Under the pieces are notes generated by a model. It searched no databases. It was not told where the DNA came from and was given only the letters and a program-made list of their open reading frames with translations. Shown in pieces: positions 35,500 to 46,343 of a stretch of DNA of 64,000 nucleotides (positions are counted from its first letter, which is position 1; every line of letters begins with the position of its first letter). The stretch comes from Pachypanchax playfairii (Eukaryota; Chordata; Actinopteri; Cyprinodontiformes; Aplocheilidae): the NCBI GenBank assembly GCA_006937955.1, contig SSNP01000005.1:7819530-7883529 (forward strand), read 5' to 3'. The translations under genes and the position numbers were made by a program.

Positions 35500-35835
35500 C
35501 AATAGTCAGATCATAGGAGATATTTGAGCTGGTTGAACCGGGGAGATCCACAAAGAGCATGGGGCCAATTAAATTTCAGGACAAATAGAAGCTCTATGGC
35601 CAAGATTCATCACTGTAGTTGTGGGACACACCTGATTGATACACTGTACTTGCAGAGTTGATGAGTGGACCGAGTTCAGGTGCTACAAAGCAGCAGCAGT
35701 GGGAGGGGCTCAGAAAGTACAACACCTGAAACTCACTTGGAAAAGGAAAGGGTAGGGAGAAAACAAAGAAGGAAAAAGAGACAAAAAAGACACAGAAGAA
35801 AAACTGAAAGAGACTCTAAACCTAGAACCCTGACA
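35500..35835 (-). repeat. LTR-like repeat with TGTCAGGG terminus
   Basis: On the minus strand it starts TGTCAGGGTTCTAGGTTTAG at 35835 and continues with T-rich CTTTTTCC-type sequence and CACCTGAACTCGG. The start resembles that of the solo LTR at 58601. It directly abuts the next repeat. The inner limit is uncertain. Confidence 0.4.
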
Positions 35836-36180
35836 CATCCATCCATTTAAATACCTACTTATTCCTATTGAGGGTCACGGGAAGCTGGAGCCTATCTTCA
35901 GCTGTCATCAGGCAAGATGCAAGGCAGAGACAGACCCTGGACGGGTCACCAGTTCATCACAGAGCCACACAGAGTCAAACAACCACTCACACACTCACTC
36001 CTTGGGTCATGTAGAATTGCAAATAAACTGAAAATCCATGTTTTGGTTTGTGGGAGGGAACTTTACACCTGTAGAAAACCCAGTCATGCTGAAGGAGAAC
36101 ATAAAAACAAAAAATCTTCACCAGGAAGTCAAATCAGGACAATCTCCAAGCAAACCAACTGCGCTATCAAACTGCAGCCC
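35836..36180 (+). repeat. Near full-length teleost CCATCC-type repeat
   Basis: Block order CATCCATCCATTTAAATACC, TATTGAGGGTCACGGGAAGC, TGGAGCCTATCTTCAGCTGT, CCTGGACGGGTCACCAGTTC, ATCACAGAGCCACACAGAGT, CATGTTTTGGTTTGTGGGAG, GAAAACCCAGTCATGCTGAA. It begins exactly where the TGTCA-ended repeat stops. Confidence 0.8.
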
Positions 36181-36519
36181 TTATTCATTATTCAAAACAT
36201 CCGTTATCATAATTAATTTGAAGTTCTAAAACATCATGTTAAGTTGGTGTAAACATAATTCAGATTTTATGTGATTTCTGTTAGAATGTATATTTTCTAA
36301 TTGATGTAACATCGGAAGCACGGAAAGACTAACAAGTTTAGAAGTGCTGCTGAAGGTCAATGAGCAAAACAAATACAGTAAAGCAAGTCAAACACAAAAA
36401 ATATAAAAAGGAAAAAAAAAAAACTTGACAAATTTCTGCTTTAAGAAAAGTAAAAGCACACCTGCTTTGTTCAGCCCAATCGGCTGGTTCCTTAGATAGA
36501 AAATGTTTTATTATTAATT
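36181..36519. other. Non-coding, no feature recognised
   Basis: No supported gene or repeat other than A-rich sequence near 36400. Confidence 0.35.
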
Positions 36520-36598
36520 GGTTGATTTTTCTGTGAAGCGCCTTGAAATGACTTTGTCATGAACTGGCGCTTTATAAATAAATAAACTTGAAACTTTG
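36520..36598 (+). repeat. L2-type LINE/SINE 3' tail
   Basis: CTGTGAAGCGCCTTGAAATG and TGGCGCTTTATAAATAAATA are the conserved 3' tail shared by teleost L2-like LINEs and the SINEs they mobilise. No body of the element is recognisable upstream. Confidence 0.7.
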
Positions 36599-39500
36599 TT
36601 TTGTTTATTTGTTGTGTGGTTTGAAGGCCATGTTTCATTTACAGTTCACAGTCACATGTCTCAGTGTTTCACTTAAAAAGTACCTCTAGGTTGCAGATTC
36701 ACCTGCTTGATCACAATTTAGTATTCAGTCATATATTATTCGTAAGCTTCCTGCTTAATAAATTATGTGCATGTATTATCAATCTCCAATGATTGCATCT
36801 GGAAGTTTTTTAAAAAGACTCACATTTTCTTTTGGCTCTTTATCTGTTTGATATTTTAAATGTAATTTATCTATAATACACTGACAGCACATTTCAGTTT
36901 AGTTTAGGTTTTGGGCAAAAACGATTAATAAACAAATGATCTTAAAATCATAAAATACATTTAGGCACTGAAAACATCATCTTATTTGATTTTTCTAATT
37001 CTTGCAAAATACTTGAAGACTGATGACTGTAAACTTTGAAAGCACATAACAAACAGGTCATCTAAATCTCAGACACTTCTTAGATATGCTAAAACGAGTA
37101 AGGTGAAACTAACACTCTGCATCCTGCAAGGAAGTGTGGCACTTTACATGCAGCTTCAGCAAGATGCAATACACTCTCCAGTGGCAATATTGTCTCAGCA
37201 GGATTTTAAGTGTTTCCATTAGGCAAGAGGATTTGTTCCTTTTGACCTAAAAATGAATTGTGGGTAAGCCTTGATTTGCTGACAGAGTATTGTATTACAA
37301 GGTAAGTTAACATTTGAACTGCCCACACAGCAACTGCCACTCCATGGTTTTCCATCAGCTTCACAGTGATAACAGCATGTTGGCATTTATACACGACCAA
37401 AGCTGATTAATCTCAAGCCTGACAGTAAATATGCTAACATTTGAGTCATGCACACAGTGGGAAGAAAAAAAACCTGGGACATAAAAAGATTACTAAATGG
37501 CTCAAGTATTTTTGAATGATTTTTCACTTGCAAATGGCCACTGGCTGTCAGAGCTGGGAAAAGCCAGTGAGGACAGGTACACGGTATATTTAATTAGACA
37601 TGGAGCCTTAGCGGAGCTGACTACACTGTATGTTTGTCACAGTGAAATGATGACTGCTTTCCATAAAAGGTAAATAAATAATAAAAAAAAACTGTAATCC
37701 TTCAGATGTGACAGCCATAATGTGATCTGCAATAAAAAATCTGCAGTTTGAGGCATGTGATAGAAGTTTGATTCAGCATGGAATATGTGTCACTTATACA
37801 TTTACCCAAGTACTGCAGCAAACATGTGGCTGAACAACTGGATTATCCATAACTACAAAGCACAGTGGGTTATTGGGTTTATAGCCACCTATTTAAAAAA
37901 GTATCCTATGCTTTCAACCCTGACAAGATGACTAAATGTAAACTAAATTCTTCCCAAAACTTAAAATGAACAGCTGGCTAAATATTTAAAACACTGCATA
38001 AATATGTAAAATAAGATTGTATTAAATCTGTTGCTTATAGTGTAATTAATTTAAAACCAGGGAACCAGCCCAAAATCCAAGATATGTTTATGTACCAAAA
38101 TTCACTTTAAATAAAACCATTCAACATTTTAATTACATAAAAAGGCTGTCAAGATGTAATAGAATTTAATCTGTCAAGATTCAGGCAAATACTATTTTGT
38201 GCAGCTGTTGTTTCTTTAATTAGGTAGTCTGATATAACAGTATTTGCAAAAGTCAGTTCACAGCTTAATGTTACTCATGTCAGTGAATTTATATCCTTAC
38301 CATCTCTGATGTGTCCATGTTTTGATGCCAAGGCAAGACACCAGAGGAAACCAAGTAGATTTATTCTCCATTTAGTACAGTTGGTATCCTTCACTTACAT
38401 TAAAAGTCAAAATTTGTAGGAACTCAATAAAATTCAACTGTATTAAAAAAAAAAAAGACTGAACCACACAGCCTAAACTGTTATATGACTCTGCACCAAA
38501 ATCCTCATTGTTGCCCAAACTCAAACAAGAAAAGATCAAATCATTTGATAGACTTGATCTATTTATTGTCTGAAATCAACTTGAATGTCAAAAGGAAACA
38601 ATATATTCTGATTTCAGACTGCAGACCCATGGTTGATAACACATGCATCTTTTGTTACATTTCTATTCTTTTGTAGGGCCTTTGTTCATTTTTTTCTTTT
38701 GCATGCAGGGGGTGCTACTCATTCACATAAACTCATGAATAATATTTAAGTTTATGAACAAATGACCTGTGAAGCCAAATAGACCTGATGGTTTGTTGAA
38801 CTTTTATATAGATTTATTTTTATCTATATAAATGGTACCAAATAATATCAACACTTTCTGCGACATCACCTTGTAATGTCTCAGAGGTTGGGTTTACGCT
38901 GCACATTTCTGTCAGAACAAGTTGTGAAGGTTATTAATGTAAATGAAAAGCTGATAAATTACAGCCTTTTGCAGTCCTTCATGTTTTCAGTCTCCAGCTC
39001 TTTACAACATACAACATTTAATATGAATGTAATGTTAGAGTTTAGAAGCAGTAGAAATAAGCTAACATGATTTTAATCCTGGAAGAAAAGGTGGAGGGTG
39101 TTGACTACAACTGATATTGTTTCCAGGACCACTGACTGAATTGTAAATGGAGCTTTGCGACTGTTTAAGATGTGACAGAGAAGATTCTTCTGTCCAAAAA
39201 GTGTATGTTCTCAAACATTTGTAGCAAGCTGTTGCGTGTATTTCAAAAGTGAATAGATCAAAATAAAAAATAAATAAATTATTTAGGTTTAAAGTCAATG
39301 GTCTTCCTTAGTATAAAATGCTTGTTCTAACTGCGTTGTTATCAGTCGTCATTGTGTTTTTCTGCCATGACAAAAGGTTTGGACTTCCTACTTCAGGTAA
39401 AATATTTGTGTCATTAAACTTTATATTTAAAGCAGATTCAGATGAGAAAGTGACATTTATTCTATTCTGAGGTGAAGAAGACACACATTTTTTTCTGATA

Positions 39501-42074
39501 GATCACCTGATCATAACTAAGATTTTAGAGATTACCAAAATAAAGGTTCAAACTGAATGAAAAAAGGAACACTTCCCGAATAAAGATAAAAAGCAAAATA
39601 AAACAAATAAAAACTTTCAGAAATGTTAGAAAATATAAAATGTTATTTATTATGTTACTTTTAAAATATTGTTTTGAAATATTTCACCTTCACTTGAAAA
39701 TGCTGTGTTTTCTCTGCAACTGAGAAATCACAGACTGATGCAAATACATTCATATGCAATTGAGTTATTTAGGCAAGAGGAAAACGTACTGTGTGATTAT
39801 TATCAGTGATTTGTAAATGAAGCTATACTGCAGTCAAAAAAAAAAAAAAAACTTGAGTAATGTGCTTCTGATATGTTAATTAACTGTGTGCAAATTACCT
39901 TATATACTGTTACAGCTGAGAAAAAAAACAATAGAGATAAGAAGCTGATGTGTACTTAGCAGCCGTAAACCCAATCGATCAAAAACAGCTTGATTGGGAT
40001 CACAGTTTCAGACTTAAAATCATCACACCTTTATCACTCCATCATTTAATTTAAACAAAGTTTAGGATAAATAAAATTAACCTGCAGAAACCCGGTTTTC
40101 TTTTAGTTTTTTCATGTAAAAACTTAAAGGGAAAAAAGACTGTTTTACATGGATATATGTCATTGCTGCATCATTAATCATGAAACACTAAGTCTGAAGG
40201 GAATACTGAGGCAACAGTCACCAGTTGCTCTCTAAAGATCAGATCCACGTGTTATAATGTGGTCAAATCGATTATTCTTTTGCCCCATTAAGACAATTCC
40301 TGTGGGCCTCTCTTCACCTGTTGTTAACAACGTTCTCTGAGGGGTTTCTGTCAAATGCTGACAGAGAGGAAAAGCATACGGCTGCCTTCATCTGTTAAAG
40401 CTGCATGAGAGGAATCCCTGGGAGGCTAGTTTGACCCTTTCCAGCAGTCTCTATACTGCAAATTAAACATAAATTGTTTTCTAACCTGAAGCCACTGTGC
40501 TTCCATGTTGTCTTCATGTTTAAAGGGAAATTATTTGTCAGTTCAAGATAAAGAATAAAAACTAAGTGTCTGGAAGCTGATTCTTCATTGATTGTGAATA
40601 ATCAGGAAATTCAGCAAGTCTTAGTAAAAGATCACATGCAAAATCCCCATAACTTGAAATATTTTTTTTAAACTAATGGCATTAAAATATCTACATTCTT
40701 CCTTTTTCTTTGACATCCTTTTTTTTTCTCATGATGATCTGCATTCAGTGCTTTGAGACAAATTGACAGAGTGCTGTGGTTATTTGACGGTTGATGATTG
40801 CCTTCAGGCTGTGTGCTTCTTTTGAGGCTTCTTATTTGTTTGAAGTGCTCTGCTTATATAAGAGTTGAAAAATTCATAAAAATAATTGAGAATATCCCTC
40901 ATTCAAACAAAGTTTACTTAAAACTTCTAGCAAAGATTGTTTGCACCAATTGGACTCTGGTTCTCTGATTGGGTTCTGTTTTTAACTTGAGTAATATGCA
41001 AAATAATGTAACTGAATGAACCAAGGACTGGTACATGTTCATGAAAGTTAAATATATTCATGTATTGCTAAGAGATTCTAAAATCATCCCAGGTGTACCC
41101 ATCCAAACAAACAAAAGAAAAAAAAAATCTCATTAAGGTATAATTTAATAATAAAAGATAATGCGTCTTCAGACACCGCTTACAAAAAAGGAAAAGGAAA
41201 AAACAGTTACAGAGCAGTTGTAAATTCAAATGATTCAAATGTTTACAATGGTATACGAAATACTTGAATGAAGCCTAATCCTTTAATAATTTACTTTTTA
41301 CGAGCCATAATTTTTAGTGGTCTTTAGCAACAGTTTTATTGACATTGTGAAGATCATTTGTTCAGGTATTAATTTAATTTCATTGAAATTTGTTACTTTC
41401 CCCACTTATCTTTGTCTCCTTACTTGTACATTTGTTTCAAGCTAAACTGAAATTAAGCGTGAATATTTTTCAGTATAGACAATTTAATGAAGAGCCCATA
41501 TTCTCAGTTTGTTTTGTTTGTTTGCTTGTTTTTTTGTGACATCAGCAGCATGTGCCAAAGATAAACATTTACCTGCATTAGCTTGTCAAGAAGGGAGCTG
41601 CTGGGGCTCAACCAACCCTCCCCCTGGTGGTGGCTGAAGGTGGCGTTATTAGTAGGTAGCAGTAGAAGAAATTTTTATTTATTTATTTTTTTTACTGTGG
41701 AAGGTCCCAATAAAAACAATTTTAACAGTAGCACTGTTAAAGAGAAGGTCACAACAGAAAAAAAAGAGCTGAAAAAACAACATTTTTACTTGTTTCTGTC
41801 TATGGACAAGTTGGCATTCCAACTAGTCCCTACAGAATGATTTATTCACTGTGCACCTTTATCCAGGACAAATTCCTTGTATTGTGCAAATAATCCTTGG
41901 TAATAAATCATTTCTAAATTCTGAATATTTACAATAGAGTAACTGTTTCAAACTTTGATGTATCATTGTTTTAAAAGCATGCATTGATACATGGAATACT
42001 TTGTGATTTGTTTGTTGATCTTTACAAAGTGGAAACTACTTAGACAATTAAGTCATTTATTCTCAGTATTAGTG
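36599..42074. other. Non-coding, mostly unique sequence
   Basis: A 5.5-kb stretch with no proven gene. 37100-37440, 37500-37790 and 40250-40450 are repeat-free with balanced composition. 37927-38023 is copy 2 of the unnamed repeat. 39318-39396 could encode a short hydrophobic N-terminus before a splice donor (see findings). Confidence 0.35.
37927..38023 (+). repeat. Unnamed repeat, copy 2 of 2
   Basis: Second copy of the 34765-34859 sequence, same orientation, about 3.1 kb away. Shares CCAAAACTTAAAATGAACAG exactly. Confidence 0.7.
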
Positions 42075-42190
42075 CTGTCTACTGGGATGGACTGTCAAGG
42101 ATATACGCTGTCTCTCACCCAATGACCAGTCGAGGTGGGCACCGGCAACTCTGAACAGGAAAAAGCCGATGGGATGGACGGACAGACAGA
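42075..42190 (-). repeat. Teleost CCATCC-type repeat fragment
   Basis: GATGGACTGTCAAGGATATA, CTCTCACCCAATGACCAG, GGTGGGCACCGGCAACTCTG, AACAGGAAAAAGCCGATGGG and GATGGACGGACAG match the reverse-complement order of the repeat's 5' part. Confidence 0.7.
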
Positions 42191-44580
42191 CCTCAGGCCA
42201 TAACTGATATTCAGTCAGTGTCTGTAGTGCAAGTAAGTCTATGAAACACAAAAACCAATATCATTGTGCAATTAGTTTATTCTTGGACGTAAAATGTGGA
42301 TTTTTATTTTTTAATTGATCATTAGAGCTCAGTTTACCCCTTGGAAAAGTAGTCATCTTATGCTTGTTTACATAAGATACAAACAATAATAGTTTAGTGC
42401 TTTGACATCAGCAGAACATTTAAAAAAAAACATTTGCAAATGACACTTTGTGTACTGTACATCATAGTTTTTGTGATGTTTTGTTATTTGATCTTGAGAA
42501 TAATGTTTGCACTCTGGTCATAACTGTTTAAAAAAATGGGAAGGAAAGTGAAGAAAGAAGAATTTGAATAAACAAATATGGCAACAGCATGGCCAATTTA
42601 AAGTCTAGTTTATCTTCAGTCAGTTACCACATGAATCAGCACTCTTAATACCCATGTAAATATGTATGGGGTGTAAGCAGACATGAATGGTGGTAGCAAG
42701 GTAATCATAGGCAGACAGTACACTCCAATAACTCCCCCAGGAAGCAACCATCCACTTTCAAATGCACTTCGTATTTTCATTCTCCACGCACTGAAATCCT
42801 GTCAACTCCCTCTCTGACAGACAGCAGCTATATTTCACGCTATTCTTTGTACAACTTAGAGGAGCCTGCTCACTTTATACAGACCAGTGCGGTTGGGGCC
42901 TGTGCCTAACCTAAATGTTTTTTTATTTCTTGACAGCCCATCTCAGTATACCAGAGGTTTAAACAAACTTTCTATCTAGTATTTCCAAGCTCATACTCTG
43001 ATGTACAGACCAGACATAAATAAAACTCTATGGCTCAATTCCCTCCTTCTACCACCAAACTTTGATTACAGTTTCACATGTTGTCTTTTTCGACACTAAC
43101 TCATTAGGCCAGCAAAAATGATTCTCTGCATGTGTCAATAGAAACTGACTGTAGGCATCATTTCAGGATTTTGGGACAGGCACTTAATTTTATAAATGAA
43201 AGGAAAGGGCAGCCACCTGCTTTTTACTTATAACTTATTCATATTTATTATGTAAAACATTTTCTTGGCATTTGAATAAAACCCACTGAGATCATAGGAC
43301 TTAGATGCATTTAAATAACTATTATTTTTATTTCTCTAAGGAATAATGAGACCCAATAAAACGTTTGACAGAAGTGGAGGGGAATCACACATAATTAGGA
43401 GAAGGAGAATGTTTTATTTGTTTGTTTTACAGTATTTTTTCCAAGTGGCTTGCACTAATTAAATACTTATTTTCTTTTTTTCTTTAATTTGAAGACGAAC
43501 CTTCTTTTCAAGCACCCTCAGCTAGTAGTTAAAGTTCCTCTGAGTGCTCCTCCTGGGAGTGTTGACGTATGTTAAGAGGCTAATGGGTATTCCAGTCATC
43601 TAGAGTGGCAAAATGGCTTATGCTTTGATGTAAACAGTCAAAATGTCAACTCAGACAGCTTTGCATGAGCATGCCGCTGAAAAAAATTTAAGACTCTCAA
43701 TTTGTTTTCTGTGTGTGCTTATATTAACCTGTGAGACAGGTTTCTGCCTTGTTCTGAGTTTGTTTATCACCATTGTACTGGGAGCCTCTTCCAATGTCTT
43801 ACAGTGGTGCCACTGCCTTTAGTTATCCCTTTCCACTTCTTATCAAAGATTCCTTGAGTGTGACACCAAACTATTCTCCTTTCCACTAATAACCCTCCAC
43901 TTTTGTCTTCATCGTTCTTGCATGAAATTGGCTATTATTTGCTTCTGTGGAACAGACAGAAGTGTAATACCTTAATACACTGGCCCCTTTCATTAAGAGT
44001 ATGTGCTGTAGAAAAAATGAAACCCTCTCTATATTTTTCATTTTAGACAGAAGGTAAAAATGTAAATGTCTTTAGCAGTCTGTTATCCTAAATAGAATTC
44101 AGTCATTAAGTGTTTATAGTCACACTGCTTAAAGTTGACACATTCATGAACATGACAGTCAGACATAAAATTAGTGTAGTTGTTTTTTTTTCCATTTACA
44201 TGGTCTGAAGTGTTCATGGGTAATAAACAGTTTTATGTGTTTGTCAGACTTTTATCTAGGGTTGTGCATCTATGGTCCATAGCTAAAGAATTAAACATGT
44301 CAAGAAGAGTCATTAAAAAAACATAATTAAACTTTATCAGTTCGTAAATTTTAAATTTGTTTTGGTTAAAATTGATTGGTAAAACAATAAACTGATGTTA
44401 GTCTAGATTTAATTCCAAAACTGCATCAACACATGGATTCTCTTCCAATTCAGTTGTGTTGTGCACATGTGCGTCTGTCAGTCTGTGGGAATGTTTTATT
44501 CTTTACATTCTAACTTTAATCACTTTCCTGATGAACTTAATTTGTGTTTGTGAGGTTTGTCTATGTGTGTGAGAGAGAAA
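42191..44580. other. Non-coding, mostly unique sequence
   Basis: No supported gene. 43520-43740 is repeat-free and contains an octamer-like word in TTTGCATGAGCATG; a regulatory role is only speculation. Confidence 0.35.
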
Positions 44581-44640
44581 TAAATGGTAAATGGTAATTG
44601 TCCTGTATTTGTATAGCACTTTTCTAGTCATTCAGATAAC
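44581..44640 (+). repeat. TAAATGGTAAATGG-ended repeat fragment
   Basis: TAAATGGTAAATGGTAATTG then TTTGTATAGCACTTTTCTAG is the terminal part of an abundant teleost repeat. The opposite end of such an element closes the copy at 53290-53642. Confidence 0.7.
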
Positions 44641-45637
44641 ATGTTTGGGATGTGAGTACATAATTTTCAAACTTCAAACCCTCATAAAATTGATTTGGAA
44701 AATATACAATGTTATAAAAACATCAGATATTCTGTTTTCTGATCATGAGAGCAGGTTAGGTTGCTGTCAGAATCCTGGGATGCAGTGAGATTTTGTGACA
44801 AGGTCTAATATGGACAAAAATTCTTTCCCAGTGTCAATCTGCATAAATTCCAACACATTTACAAATAGTAAAACATATTAAAAAAAGGAAAAATAGAGTC
44901 AGTAACTGAGGAAAGAAAAAGGTAAGCAATAAATATCTTGCTGGGACATGTTTTAAAGACCCATAACACTGCTTCAAACCATAGTGGCAACACATTGAAG
45001 AATAAGGCCTTTATTTTCTTTGATACAGTTTGAAACTATCACTTATCCCCATGTGTTGATTACTATGGGTTTTTGCAGTCCCTTACATCTCCCCAGTTGT
45101 ATTAACGCAATCAAATATCTGGGCACTGTTTGAGTTGTCACATGCCAGACACGTAATCATGAACAGAAGGGCAGGAAAAGGAAGAATTATCAATTAGAAC
45201 CTAGCTGCTGGTAACTTAAATACTGTTTCTATCACTATCAGAGTCTGTCCATTTTGGACTTGTCAGGGATCATCAAAAGGCTGATGGACAAGAAAGAGAC
45301 AGAAAAACCAAAATGTCTCTGCCTACCTTTAAAAGTTCAAAGATTGATATGAATCATTGCAGTCAAAAATGACTTACTTTAGCTTCCCTTCAAAGCAAAA
45401 TGTTTGCATAGTCACGAAAAACTGTGACAAAATAACCCTGTTATGCCCAGCTGGTGTTACAGTAATGAGAACTTACAGAAATGTAACTACCATATTCAGA
45501 AATGGAGCTTGAGTCTCTATCCTTAACAAATGCTGAAACCCAACTTTTACTGCAAAATGTGTTTCGGCATGAAACGCTCTGCCAGATTCATGTCATAGTG
45601 CAGGTTTATATGCCACTTGTTTTTAACTGAGACATTA
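44641..45637. other. Non-coding, no feature recognised
   Basis: No supported gene or repeat. Confidence 0.35.
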
Positions 45638-46343
45638 GCTACGTTTACATGGGCACATTTAATCTGAATAAACGCCCAATCGGATAAAAAAGACGTCATG
45701 TAAACATGTCAATCAGATTGTTTTGATCCGATGCAGCCTGATCCGAAAGAAATTTACTTCCGATCGAGAGGGGTGGTTTTGTCCGATCTTCATTCGGATA
45801 GACGTGCATGTATACACCCATTCGGAAAGAAAGGGTGAAAAGAGCCCTTTGCGCATGCGTACAACTTCAGCGTGACGTCTTTCTGCTTTCGCAGACCCAA
45901 GTAGAAAACATGGCGGGAAGTAAACAGAAGTGGTCTGCTGGTGCAGTCATCCTATCATCCTGCTCTCCTCTCCTGTGGTGGAGGAGCAGTAGTAATATGT
46001 ATTCAGCCTCTAGCTTGGTTAATGCGACCAGTAAAAACCCAAACATAAAGGTAATCACCCGCAGAGGGTCCATATTGGGGATAACGTGAGTTAGATCGAG
46101 CACACGATGGGGCGGGAAAGACGTGCAGAAAGCACGGAGTTTGTTTACTTTTTTTTCTTCCCCCGGAAAGACAACTCGCTGTGCGCATGCTCAACTCATT
46201 TAACCTGATTGAGTGCTTGGTGCATGTGTACTCATGGCATGATCAGATCATTTCAGTTAGTGTCCATGTAAACAGGGATTTGGGAATTCAGATCGACCAA
46301 GATTTTAATCAGATTGGGGAAATTTGGAGCATGTAAACGTAGC
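45638..46343. mobile_element. MITE (about 706 bp) with GCTACGTTTACATG ends
   Basis: Left end GCTACGTTTACATGGGCAC and right end (reverse complement) GCTACGTTTACATGCTCCA share 14 exact bases and are flanked by TA on both sides. Weaker inverted similarity (AATCTGAAT / AATCTGATT) continues inward. The interior is CpG-rich, with GCGCATGCG and ACATGGCGGG, resembling a captured promoter, and has short open frames on both strands that are not convincing genes. No transposase is present, so the element is non-autonomous. Confidence 0.75.

Noticed and set aside
45808..46103. Small genes on both strands in the MITE
   Set aside because: Short, mutually overlapping frames inside a CpG-rich non-autonomous element, with no recognisable domain.
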